Assembly: GCA_030151885.1 (NCBI GenBank)
Contig: JASLCG010000075.1
Span: forward strand, 1 to 23,680
Length of the DNA: 23,680 bases
Origin: Bacteroides sp.
Lineage (GTDB): Bacteria; Bacteroidota; Bacteroidia; Bacteroidales; Bacteroidaceae
Reading direction: 5' to 3'
Under the pieces are notes generated by a model. That model did no database searches, was not told where the DNA came from, and saw nothing but the letters and a program-made list of their open reading frames with translations. Both the position numbers and the translations under genes were made by a program. Shown one piece after another: positions 7,571 through 15,925 of the stretch (position 1 is its first letter; each line of letters starts with the position of its first letter).

Positions 7571-10183
7571 ATGCATAACTCTAAAATCAGCATAAAATTT
7601 ATTATAGCAGCATTACTATTATTAGTAACCCCATACGGGTATGCACAAGATGTAAACTCAGCTGATGAGTCAAAACCGACTATTTTATATTCTGGAACAC
7701 CCACAAAGTATATCATTGCTGATATAAAAGTTGAAGGTGTAAGTAACTATGAGGATTACGCTTTGATTAGTCTTTCAGGACTTGCTGTTGGACAGACAAT
7801 TGAGGTTCCAGGTACAAAAATCACTGACGCTATTAATAGATATTGGAAACATGGACTTTTTTCTAATGTAAAAATTACTGCTGAAAAAATTGATGGAGAT
7901 AAAATATATCTAAAAATAAAGTTAGCTCAACGTCCTAGAATTTCTGAAATTAAATATCATGGTATAAAGAAATCAGAACGCAAAGATTTAGAAGCTAAAT
8001 TAGGATTAGTAGTTGGTAGCCAAATTACACCTCATGCTATTAATAGAGCTAATATCTGGATTAAGCGATACTTCGATGATAAAGGTTTTAAAAATGCAAC
8101 AGTACTTATAACACAGAAAGATGACCCTGAAAATAAAAATCAGGTAATGGTGGATATACGTATTGACAAAAAAGAGAAGATAAAAGTCCACAAAATACAT
8201 ATCGAAGGGAACGACCACCTCAAAGATTCGAAGATTAAGAAGGCGATGAAGAAAACAAATGAAAAGGGGAAATTTAAAAACCTTTTCAAAACAAAGAAAT
8301 TCATTCCTGAAAATTATGCAAAGGACAAAGATGCTATTATTGAAAAATACAATGAACTAGGATATAGAGATGCAAGAATTGTTTCTGATAGTGTAGTAGC
8401 TTTCGATGACAAAACTGTAGATGTATATCTTAACATTGAAGAGGGCAAAAAGTACTATATCCGCGATATCTCTTGGGTCGGAAATACACTATATCCTTCC
8501 GATCAATTAGAGTTCATGCTACAAATGAAAAAGGGAGATACCTACAACCAGAAATTACTAATGGATAGATTAGTAGGAGATGATGATGCTGTAGGGAACT
8601 TATATTATAATAACGGATATATATTCTACTCTTTAGATCCTGTAGAAGTTAATATCGTCGGAGATTCAATCGACTTAGAAATGCGTATTCATGAAGGAAG
8701 ACCTGCTACCATTAATAAAGTCGGCATCATTGGAAACGACCGTTTATATGAGAATGTGGTAAGACGTGAATTAAGAACTCGTCCAGGAGAGCTTTTCCGT
8801 AAAGATGACATTATGCGTTCAATGCGTGAAATACAGCAAATGGGACATTTTGACCCTGAAAACATAAAGCCAGATATTCAACCAGACCCTGAAAATGAAA
8901 CTGTAGATATTAATTATGAGTTAGTATCAAAAGCAAATGACCAAATTGAATTTTCTGCTGGTTGGGGGCAAACTGGGGTTATTGGTAAACTTAGTCTAAA
9001 GTTTACAAACTTCTCAATAAAGAATCTATTTAGCCCTGGTAAGAACCATAGAGGTATCCTACCACAGGGAGATGGACAAACATTGACAATCAGTGGTCAA
9101 ACAAATGCTAAATACTATCAATCATATAGTTTCTCATTTTTTGACCCTTGGTTTGGAGGCAAACGCCCTAACTCTTTCTCACTATCAATGTTCTATTCAA
9201 TTCAAACAGACGTTAGTAGCAGTTTTAACCCTGTTTCTTATTATGACAATATGTACAACTATAATTACGGTTATGGTTACAACTATAATAATTATGAGAA
9301 CTACTACGACCCTGACAAGTCTATGAAAGTATTTGGTATGTCGGTAGGATGGGGTAAACGTTTAAGTTGGCCAGATGACTATTTCACATTTATGGCTAAT
9401 TTATCTTACCAAAGATATATCATGAAAGATTGGAGATACTTTATCGTTCAAAATGGACGCTCAAACAACCTAAGTGTTAATTTAACATTAGCAAGAGCAT
9501 CATATGATAATCCTATCTTCCCAAGACATGGATCCGACTTCTCTTTATCTGCTCAATTTACTCCTCCATATTCATTATGGGATGGCGTAAAATACTCTGA
9601 CTTAAAAGACAATAACAAAGAAGATCAGAAAAAGAAAAATAAATGGATTGAATACCATAAATGGAAATTCCATGCGAAAACGTATACATCTCTAATGGAC
9701 TATACTAGACATAAACGCACACCAGTACTTATGACTAGATTTGAACTAGGAGTGTTAGGACACTATAACAGCAACAAACGTTCTCCTTTCGAAACATTTG
9801 AAATGGGTGGAGACGGTATGTCTGGATACTCTGGATATGCTACAGAAATGATTCCTCTAAGGGGTTATGAAAACAATAGCTTAACTCAAAATGGTTATGC
9901 TTATGCATACACAAGAATGGGCCTTGAGCTAAGATATCCACTAATGCTTGAGCCAACAACTAGCATCTATGTTCTAGGTTTCCTTGAAGGTGGTAATGCT
10001 TGGCAAAAAGTAAGCGATTTCAATCCTTTTGATTTAAAAAGATCTGCAGGTATAGGTGTACGTATTTTCTTACCAATGATTGGTATGATGGGGATTGACT
10101 GGGGATATGGATTCGATAAAATTAATGGTTCTACAAGATATGGTGGCAGCCAATTCCACTTCATATTAGGACAAGAATTCTAA
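7571..10183 (+). CDS. bamA: outer membrane protein assembly factor BamA
   Basis: BamA is the Omp85 core of the complex that folds beta-barrel proteins into the outer membrane. The 870-residue product has a signal peptide (cleavage probably after YGYA, about residue 25). It then has a series of POTRA domains from about 45 to 430, with segments such as IKVEGVSNYEDY, HIEGNDHLKD, ISWVGNTLYP and VGIIGNDRLYEN. A C-terminal 16-strand barrel ends in FHFILGQEF with a terminal Phe, as insertion signals do. Its length exceeds the E. coli protein (about 810), partly from extracellular-loop inserts. One is a Tyr/Asn-rich stretch at about 555-580; another is a Lys-rich stretch at about 675-693. The gene is followed after 17 bases by ompH, which encodes periplasmic chaperones for the same pathway. 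Confidence 0.95.
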   Translation: MHNSKISIKFIIAALLLLVTPYGYAQDVNSADESKPTILYSGTPTKYIIADIKVEGVSNYEDYALISLSGLAVGQTIEVPGTKITDAINRYWKHGLFSNVKITAEKIDGDKIYLKIKLAQRPRISEIKYHGIKKSERKDLEAKLGLVVGSQITPHAINRANIWIKRYFDDKGFKNATVLITQKDDPENKNQVMVDIRIDKKEKIKVHKIHIEGNDHLKDSKIKKAMKKTNEKGKFKNLFKTKKFIPENYAKDKDAIIEKYNELGYRDARIVSDSVVAFDDKTVDVYLNIEEGKKYYIRDISWVGNTLYPSDQLEFMLQMKKGDTYNQKLLMDRLVGDDDAVGNLYYNNGYIFYSLDPVEVNIVGDSIDLEMRIHEGRPATINKVGIIGNDRLYENVVRRELRTRPGELFRKDDIMRSMREIQQMGHFDPENIKPDIQPDPENETVDINYELVSKANDQIEFSAGWGQTGVIGKLSLKFTNFSIKNLFSPGKNHRGILPQGDGQTLTISGQTNAKYYQSYSFSFFDPWFGGKRPNSFSLSMFYSIQTDVSSSFNPVSYYDNMYNYNYGYGYNYNNYENYYDPDKSMKVFGMSVGWGKRLSWPDDYFTFMANLSYQRYIMKDWRYFIVQNGRSNNLSVNLTLARASYDNPIFPRHGSDFSLSAQFTPPYSLWDGVKYSDLKDNNKEDQKKKNKWIEYHKWKFHAKTYTSLMDYTRHKRTPVLMTRFELGVLGHYNSNKRSPFETFEMGGDGMSGYSGYATEMIPLRGYENNSLTQNGYAYAYTRMGLELRYPLMLEPTTSIYVLGFLEGGNAWQKVSDFNPFDLKRSAGIGVRIFLPMIGMMGIDWGYGFDKINGSTRYGGSQFHFILGQEF

Positions 10184-10200
10184 TTAAAAACAGAAAGATT

Positions 10201-10710
10201 ATGAAAAGATTTACTTATGTTTTAACATTGATAGTCTTAACTACACTGGGAGCTTCTGCTCAAAAGTATGCATTTATTGATACAGACTATATTGTAAACA
10301 ATATTCCAGCATACGTTGAGTATTCTAAGCAAATAGATCAAAAAAGTGAAGCTTTTCAAAAAGAAGTAACTAAAGCCGGTGACCAAGTACAAGCTTTATA
10401 TGATACTTATCAAGCTCAAGCTGCATCTATGACAGATCAACAGAAAAAAGAAAATGAAGAGCGTATCATAAAAGCAGAGAAAGCTGCAATGGAACTAGGA
10501 AGGAAATATTTTGGACCTGAAGGAGAAATTGCTAAATTGAAAGAAAACTTATTAAATCCTATACACGATCAGATATATGAGGCAGCAAAACAAATTAGCT
10601 TAAAAGAAGATTATGCAGCAATTATAGATAGAGCAACAGCTACTAGTATTATTTTTGCTCAGCCAAAATATGATATTAGCGATCAGATTATAAGATTTAT
10701 CAATAAATAA
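10201..10710 (+). CDS. OmpH/Skp family periplasmic chaperone (first copy)
   Basis: Skp holds unfolded outer-membrane proteins on the way to BamA. This 169-residue protein has a signal peptide (cleavage after GASA, about residue 20). A short conserved N-terminal strand with YAFIDTDYI follows, then a long charged coiled-coil from about 45 to 120 (KSEAFQKEVTKAGDQVQALY and on). A C-terminal hydrophobic strand, AAIIDRATATSIIFA, packs into the trimer body in known Skp. It is 17 bases after bamA and is surely in the same operon. The second copy next door has the same length but a different coiled-coil sequence, so the two are old paralogues rather than a recent duplication. Which one is the main chaperone cannot be told. 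Confidence 0.9.
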   Translation: MKRFTYVLTLIVLTTLGASAQKYAFIDTDYIVNNIPAYVEYSKQIDQKSEAFQKEVTKAGDQVQALYDTYQAQAASMTDQQKKENEERIIKAEKAAMELGRKYFGPEGEIAKLKENLLNPIHDQIYEAAKQISLKEDYAAIIDRATATSIIFAQPKYDISDQIIRFINK

Positions 10711-10721
10711 AAATTATTTCA

Positions 10722-10729
10722 TACATTTG
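10722..10729 (+). promoter_or_regulatory. candidate internal promoter before second ompH copy
   Basis: TACATTTG matches TAnnTTTG exactly and lies 41 bases before the start of the second OmpH gene. The upstream TTTG element is poor. The 60-base gap here is longer than the others in the operon, which gives room for an extra promoter. Confidence 0.4.
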
Positions 10730-10770
10730 CTAATAATGAAATTGAATATTAATATATTAAATATAAAACT

Positions 10771-11280
10771 ATGCTAAAGAAACTCTTATTATTAGTTATG
10801 TTGATATTGCCATTAGGAGCAGTAGCACAAACACTAAAATTTGGACACACAAACTCTCAAGCTATCATCTTTGAAATGGCTGAATACAAAAAAGCTGAAA
10901 AAGACCTTGAAGCTCTTCAAAAGAAATACCAAGATGAATTCGAAAAGAGCCAAGAAGAATTTACTAAAAAAGCTCAGCAGTTTCAAAAAGATATGAGTGA
11001 AAACTCATTACCACAGACTATAGCAGAAAGAAGACAAAAAGAGCTTCAAGATATGGGACAAAGAATGGAAGCTTTCCAACAAGAAGCTATGCAATCAATG
11101 CAACAAGCGCAAATGGATTTAATGGCTCCTATTTATAAAAAATTAAATGAGGCTATTCAAAAAGTTGGTAAAAAAGAGAAATTTATTTATATCTTCGACT
11201 TAGCTAGCTCAACAATACCTTTTGTTGATGAACAACAAAGTAAAGATGTAACAGCATTAATTAAAGCTGAGTTGAAATAA
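10771..11280 (+). CDS. OmpH/Skp family periplasmic chaperone (second copy)
   Basis: A second Skp-like chaperone, again 169 residues. The signal peptide is cleaved after GAVA (about residue 19). The mature start LKFGHTNSQAIIFEM is the conserved OmpH strand. A long coiled-coil from about 40 to 120 is rich in Gln, Glu, Lys and Met (KAQQFQKDMSE, MQSMQQAQMDLM), followed by the body strand FIYIFDLASSTIPFVD. The glutamine-rich arm differs clearly from the first copy and may suit different clients; that is inference. It follows the first copy after 60 bases with a candidate promoter in between. A strong hairpin ends the run downstream. Confidence 0.9.
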   Translation: MLKKLLLLVMLILPLGAVAQTLKFGHTNSQAIIFEMAEYKKAEKDLEALQKKYQDEFEKSQEEFTKKAQQFQKDMSENSLPQTIAERRQKELQDMGQRMEAFQQEAMQSMQQAQMDLMAPIYKKLNEAIQKVGKKEKFIYIFDLASSTIPFVDEQQSKDVTALIKAELK

Positions 11281-11300
11281 TAAAATTCAATTATAAATAA

Positions 11301-11339
11301 AGTAAGAGGAGTTAGGCCAATGTCTTAACTCCTCTTACT
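11301..11339 (+). terminator. 14-bp perfect hairpin between ompH and murI
   Basis: AGTAAGAGGAGTTA (11301-11314) pairs perfectly with TAACTCCTCTTACT (11326-11339) around an 11-base loop. It lies 20 bases after the ompH stop and 23 bases before murI. The following sequence on this strand is GTTTAAATATAA, so the U-run is weak. The run TTTATTTATAA on the opposite strand is better, although no gene points that way. It probably reduces read-through into murI or protects the upstream mRNA. Confidence 0.6.
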
Positions 11340-11352
11340 GTTTAAATATAAC

Positions 11353-11357
11353 AGGAG
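11353..11357 (+). promoter_or_regulatory. Shine-Dalgarno sequence of murI
   Basis: AGGAG ends six bases before the murI ATG. I point it out because most genes here have only A/T-rich sequence before the start, as is usual in Bacteroidetes. It supports the ATG at 11363. Confidence 0.6.
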
Positions 11358-11362
11358 AATAT

Positions 11363-12208
11363 ATGCAAAAAGAATTACCAAGAACACCTGGTCCAATCGG
11401 AGTCTTTGACTCAGGATATGGTGGTTTAACCATACTCAAAGAAATTCGAAATAAACTCCCTAATTATGATTTTCTATATTTAGGAGATAATGCAAGAGCT
11501 CCGTATGGTACAAGATCTTTTGATGTAGTTTATAAGTTTACACTTCAAGCAGTAGAAAAACTATTTAGCATGGGCTGTCACTTGGTTATACTTGCATGTA
11601 ATACAGCTTCGGCAAAAGCTTTAAGGAGCATACAACAAAACAATCTCCCTAACATAGATCCTAATAGAAGAGTATTAGGTGTTATAAGACCAACAGTAGA
11701 GATTCTAAATTCTGTATCTAGGACTAAACATATAGGAGTTATGGCAACTAGTGGAACAATTTTATCGAACTCATACCCTCTAGAAATAGAGAAGATCAGT
11801 CCTAATTTAAATGTTGTAAGCGAAGCCTGCCCTATGTGGGTACACCTTGTAGAAAATGGAGAGGTTGATAATGAAGGAACAAACTACTTTGTAAAGAAAC
11901 ACATAGAGAACCTCTTTAGTAAAGACAATAAGATTGATACAGTTTTATTAGGCTGCACCCACTACCCTATCCTATCAAAGACGATAAAAAAATACACACC
12001 CAGCCATATTAATATAATATCACAAGGTAGCTTTGTAGCCAACAGTCTAAAAGATTATTTAAATAGACATCCTGAGATTGATGAAAAGTGTGTTAAGACA
12101 GGAAACTGTCTATTTTTGACGACAGAATCAGTCAATAAATTTAAAGAGTCAGCCTCTTTATTTTTAAGTGAAGAGATTATTAACATCCAACAAATTGAGT
12201 TGGAATAA
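11363..12208 (+). CDS. murI: glutamate racemase
   Basis: MurI converts L-glutamate to D-glutamate, a building block of the peptidoglycan stem peptide. The 281-residue protein shows all catalytic blocks. IGVFDSGYGGLTIL at about 12-25 carries Asp16 and Ser17; YLGDNARAPYG at about 39-49 is the substrate loop. LACNTASAKALR holds the first catalytic cysteine, Cys79, and LLGCTHYPIL the second, Cys198. The start is set by ATG 11363 with AGGAG upstream. It is separated from ompH by a strong hairpin and followed after 13 bases by argF', with which it is probably co-transcribed. It gives the window three lipid II or cell-wall precursor genes together with uppS and ddl. Confidence 0.96.
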   Translation: MQKELPRTPGPIGVFDSGYGGLTILKEIRNKLPNYDFLYLGDNARAPYGTRSFDVVYKFTLQAVEKLFSMGCHLVILACNTASAKALRSIQQNNLPNIDPNRRVLGVIRPTVEILNSVSRTKHIGVMATSGTILSNSYPLEIEKISPNLNVVSEACPMWVHLVENGEVDNEGTNYFVKKHIENLFSKDNKIDTVLLGCTHYPILSKTIKKYTPSHINIISQGSFVANSLKDYLNRHPEIDEKCVKTGNCLFLTTESVNKFKESASLFLSEEIINIQQIELE

Positions 12209-12221
12209 CCCAATAAATATT

Positions 12222-13175
12222 ATGAAAAAATTCATATCAGTTCACGATATAGGAAACTTAAACCAAGCTCTACAAGAAGCAAAAGAGATCAAAACAGATC
12301 GATTTAAATATGACACATTAGGAAAGAACAAAACTTTGCTAATGATTTTTTTCAACTCAAGTTTAAGGACTAGACTTAGCACACAAAAAGCTGCTATCAA
12401 CTTAGGCATGAATGTTATTGTACTAGATATTAACCAAGGAGCTTGGAAGTTGGAAACAGAAAGAGGAGTAATAATGGATGGAGATAAACCCGAACACCTA
12501 CTAGAGGCTATACCTGTAATGAGTTGTTACTGCGATATTATAGGTGTACGGTCTTTCGCTCAATTCAAAGATAAAGAGTTTGATTATAATGAAGTTATTC
12601 TAAATCAATTTATCAAATACTCAGGAAAGCCTGTTTTCTCTATGGAAGCAGCAACAAGACATCCTCTTCAAAGTTTCGCAGATTTAATAACAATTGAGGA
12701 GTATAAAAAAACAGAAAAACCTAAAGTAGTATTAACATGGGCACCACACCCAAATCCTTTACCCCAAGCTGTACCAAATTCTTTTGCAGAATGGATGAAT
12801 GCTACTGATTACGAATTTGTAATAACTCATCCCAAAGGATATGATTTAGATCCTAAATTTGTAGGTAATGCAACTGTAGAGTATAACCAACTGAAAGCTC
12901 TAGAAAATGCAGATTTTGTTTATGCTAAAAATTGGGCAGCATATACAGATGATAATTATGGAAAAATACTATCCAAAGATAGGAGTTGGACTATATCTTC
13001 CGAACACATGAAAGTTACTAATAACGCATTTTTTATGCATTGTTTACCAGTCAGACGAAATATGATAGTTACTGACGATGTAATAGAATCAGATCAATCA
13101 CTCGTAATTCCTGAAGCTGCAAACAGAGAAATATCAGCTACAGTAGTACTTAAAAAAATGCTATCTGCTCTATAA
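12222..13175 (+). CDS. argF': N-succinylornithine carbamoyltransferase
   Basis: This enzyme transfers a carbamoyl group to N-succinylornithine in the acylated arginine pathway of Bacteroidetes, giving N-succinylcitrulline. The 317-residue protein has the carbamoyl-phosphate motif SSLRTR at about 46-51 (STRTR in ordinary OTCases) and HCLPVRR at about 273-279. It matches closely what I remember of the B. fragilis enzyme. Residue 90 is proline (in DGDKPEHLLEA), the position reported to select succinyl- over acetyl-ornithine; acetylornithine enzymes have Glu there. I start at ATG 12222 (MKKFISVHDIG). The frame is open to 12168, but that stretch lies inside murI. It follows murI by 13 bases and ends at the 50-base palindrome. 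Confidence 0.92.
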   Translation: MKKFISVHDIGNLNQALQEAKEIKTDRFKYDTLGKNKTLLMIFFNSSLRTRLSTQKAAINLGMNVIVLDINQGAWKLETERGVIMDGDKPEHLLEAIPVMSCYCDIIGVRSFAQFKDKEFDYNEVILNQFIKYSGKPVFSMEAATRHPLQSFADLITIEEYKKTEKPKVVLTWAPHPNPLPQAVPNSFAEWMNATDYEFVITHPKGYDLDPKFVGNATVEYNQLKALENADFVYAKNWAAYTDDNYGKILSKDRSWTISSEHMKVTNNAFFMHCLPVRRNMIVTDDVIESDQSLVIPEAANREISATVVLKKMLSAL

Positions 13176-13185
13176 TTAATAAACT

Positions 13186-13235
13186 ATATAAAGAAAGGCA
13201 TTCTGACAAATTTGTCAGAATGCCTTTCTTTATAT
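13186..13235. terminator. bidirectional terminator: 50-base perfect palindrome
   Basis: Bases 13186-13210 and 13211-13235 are exact reverse complements (25-bp arms) with no loop other than what the helix end must open. The core is AAAGAAAGGCATTCTGACAA and its mirror. Each strand ends in a TTTCTTTATA run after the GC-rich part, so it can stop argF' transcription from the left and the lipoprotein operon from the right. Confidence 0.92.
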
Positions 13236-13250
13236 TAAAATATGCGTACA

Positions 13251-15920
13251 TCAATAATCTGAATTCACTCCATCAAACTCTGCTTGATCAATTAAATAAG
13301 CCATAATATTAGCTGCAATTTTAGAGTTGTGAACATTAATGTTATAGTACGTTGTAGCATTTGAACTATTTATTCCCCTAGCATTATATTCAACCTCTAA
13401 CGGACGTCCTAATTCATCAATAGAAAAAGGATACCTAGCATTTTTATCATCAGAAGTTAAAAAGTTATCTGTAGCAATAAAAACGACATTATGGCGAGTA
13501 GTCCTTAACATTGTAGCACCTTTAAAAGCTCGATAATCTTCGTAGCTTACAGGAACATTTCCTGTATAAACAACTATTTCTTTAAGAGGTAAGTCTAGCA
13601 CTGCATCGGTAGTAGCATCTGGACTTGCCCAATATGAGTTGTTTAAACTTCCAAATGGACCACTATAGACAGGATCACTAACCATATTTTCCATTCTATA
13701 GACAGCTCTAGAAAGACCATCTCCTGCAGATTTAACATTAACATTATACAAGTTGGCAAATAACCTCTGGATCGTACTTTTAGCACCTTCTAACATAAAC
13801 ACGCAACCTCCAGCTAAAATATAATTTGTTAATAATTTAGCACGAGCAGCAGTTAGAGTATAACTTCCACCAACAACTACAATATCCGGAATAATTCCTC
13901 CTTGATGCTTTCCAGTAATAACGCTTTCAAAAGAAGCACTACGACTTACAAACATATAACAGCTATTACCATTTTCAAACATAGAAGTTATTGCGTTATA
14001 AACCTCTGAAGGCTTATTAGATGTATTAAACGTATAGTCACTAAAAGGAGCTATTTTAACAGTTGAGGAATCATTCAAACCAAAATTATACTCAGACATC
14101 AAAAAGTCATGACTGTCACTTCCCCTTGTTCCTTGATTAAACACAGCACCTCTAGTTTTGCTAGTATCAAACCCAACTACCAACTTTGGAGTATATGCCA
14201 TATTTACTTTAATAGTACATGCAGTAGGAACTTTGCTATTTGTTTTAAGAGTATATACTTTTGGAGAAATACTTTTTGGTTTTCCTGACCCATAAAGTAT
14301 TATATTAGCTTCATACATACCAGATGGTGATAATTCACTCTTAAAAACACCATTACCTTTAAATTGAATATTATCAATAATGTCTGTTTCAATCGAGTAA
14401 TTATAAGATGACAAGTCACTCTTTGATATTATTTGAAGGTTAACTGTATTACTTTCATTCAACTCTGTATTAACTTGATATAAACCATTTACTTTAATCA
14501 CATCACAAGCTACTCTGTACTCTGGCAAGTCATAGTTTTGAGTAATTTTAATAGGGATTTCATACTTACCATATCTAATTTTCATCTCATCCTCTAGAAC
14601 ATCATGTGAGATATTATTAGTTTTTGTTTTAATTATAAACTTTTGTCCATCATAATCTAAAACTAAATCAAATAGATCTTTATTATAAGTCCAACTAACA
14701 CCCTTTATTAAAGCTAATAATTCGTCCTTACTTAAGTTTGACTGAAAACTAATATAATGCTCCTGTTCTTTAGTATAAGATTCAAAAAAGACAGCAGTTG
14801 TATTTATCCCAAAATACTTTTTACCAACAACAAATCCATTGTCAATATTTTCATCCCAAGAGATAACCTCAGCGTCAATATTTGAACTAGGACCTTTAAT
14901 TGCATCATTTATTGATTTATAGCCATATCCTGTAACTCTTTTTATAGAAACAATATATTTATGATTCCTTAAAAGAGGAATAATATTATAACCATTCAAA
15001 TCACTTTTACTATGAAAGTCAACTCGATAATAATAGTCCTCAGTGGATTTATTTATAGACGCTTTCAAAATCATAAATACCGGATTGGTAATATCGGATT
15101 CGGATAACAAAGCAATTCCAGAATTACTAATATAATTATCAACATTCTTTAAATTTACTACAATTAGATCATTATAACCTATATTGTTAGGAATAGAGAC
15201 AGCTTTGACACTTGTATTAGCATCAGCAATATTATTTAATATTGGAGATAACAACCCTTTATCAGAAGAGTTATAAATTATCGCCTCTTTAAAGTCAAAT
15301 TCAAACGACTCTTTGAGACTAACAGTAGAATTAATTACTAAATCAACTCTAGCTAAAGCTCTTAATAAAGGAACTGTAGGAAGTTGAGATTGTTTTTTAT
15401 TCGTATTAATTACATAATCTTTCAAGATACCCGACATTGGTATTTTTTTACCTCCTTTTATATCCCAGTTTCCAACTGTATCGAATGTGTTTTGAGCTAA
15501 GTATTCATCCAAACTTTGCCCTTTAGTAGCTTCTTGAATAGGACTATTTACTAAAAATAGTAAATCTGCTATCATCTCTTTCTCTGGAACTTTTACAACT
15601 ATTTTATACTTACTTTCCATAGTACGATCAGCGTCTATTTCAGTATAAGAAACTAGTTTACATTCCTCTACAAACTTACCTTCACTAAATAACAAAGCTT
15701 TGAAAGTCTTAAAGTCAACACTATAAGTATCTGACTCACTCATTGCCCTAGTAATTTTTGTCTCTTTTGGAACAACTACCGAAAAGCTAAGATACTGACT
15801 ATCATTATTTTCAACACTCACTTTATCCACTAAATCTGTGCTACTACATGACGATAAAGTAGTACATAATAGAGTAATTAAGGTGAAAAATATTTGTTTT
15901 AATATATATATATGTCTCAT
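13251..15920 (-). CDS. large fimbrillin-like lipoprotein with C-terminal alpha/beta domain (second of pair)
   Basis: An 889-residue lipoprotein of unassigned function. The signal peptide ends at LSSC (Cys25). ITR-AM at about 56-60 resembles the arginine cleavage site of type V pilins. Residues of about 60-360 have the fimbrillin/Mfa2 pattern: PLLRALARVDLVI at 184-196, YYYRVDF near 297, then RNHKYIVSI at 318-326 and a final EVISW. A BACON-like Ig domain (about 370-465) ends in EIPIKITQ. The C-terminal region from about 579 has PDIVVVGGSY, then NYILAGGCVFMLEG (about 701-714), SGPFG, FIATDNFL (about 815-822) and HNSKIAANIMAYLID. That order resembles GldG/DUF4350-type amidotransferase-like domains. 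It lies 5 bases after its paralogue, which aligns along the whole length. DUF4906 is a family to test. The function is inferred only as surface attachment. Confidence 0.75.
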   Translation of the reverse strand: MRHIYILKQIFFTLITLLCTTLSSCSSTDLVDKVSVENNDSQYLSFSVVVPKETKITRAMSESDTYSVDFKTFKALLFSEGKFVEECKLVSYTEIDADRTMESKYKIVVKVPEKEMIADLLFLVNSPIQEATKGQSLDEYLAQNTFDTVGNWDIKGGKKIPMSGILKDYVINTNKKQSQLPTVPLLRALARVDLVINSTVSLKESFEFDFKEAIIYNSSDKGLLSPILNNIADANTSVKAVSIPNNIGYNDLIVVNLKNVDNYISNSGIALLSESDITNPVFMILKASINKSTEDYYYRVDFHSKSDLNGYNIIPLLRNHKYIVSIKRVTGYGYKSINDAIKGPSSNIDAEVISWDENIDNGFVVGKKYFGINTTAVFFESYTKEQEHYISFQSNLSKDELLALIKGVSWTYNKDLFDLVLDYDGQKFIIKTKTNNISHDVLEDEMKIRYGKYEIPIKITQNYDLPEYRVACDVIKVNGLYQVNTELNESNTVNLQIISKSDLSSYNYSIETDIIDNIQFKGNGVFKSELSPSGMYEANIILYGSGKPKSISPKVYTLKTNSKVPTACTIKVNMAYTPKLVVGFDTSKTRGAVFNQGTRGSDSHDFLMSEYNFGLNDSSTVKIAPFSDYTFNTSNKPSEVYNAITSMFENGNSCYMFVSRSASFESVITGKHQGGIIPDIVVVGGSYTLTAARAKLLTNYILAGGCVFMLEGAKSTIQRLFANLYNVNVKSAGDGLSRAVYRMENMVSDPVYSGPFGSLNNSYWASPDATTDAVLDLPLKEIVVYTGNVPVSYEDYRAFKGATMLRTTRHNVVFIATDNFLTSDDKNARYPFSIDELGRPLEVEYNARGINSSNATTYYNINVHNSKIAANIMAYLIDQAEFDGVNSDY

Positions 15921-15925
15921 CTATT

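Noticed and set aside
9093..9326. A 77-codon frame rich in Thr, Ile and Met on the plus strand
   Set aside because: It lies wholly inside bamA in another frame; its odd composition is the shifted reading of the Tyr/Asn-rich codon repeat.
12168..12221. Longer N-terminus for argF' beginning at 12168
   Set aside because: It lies within the murI coding end; the B. fragilis-like start is MKKF at 12222.
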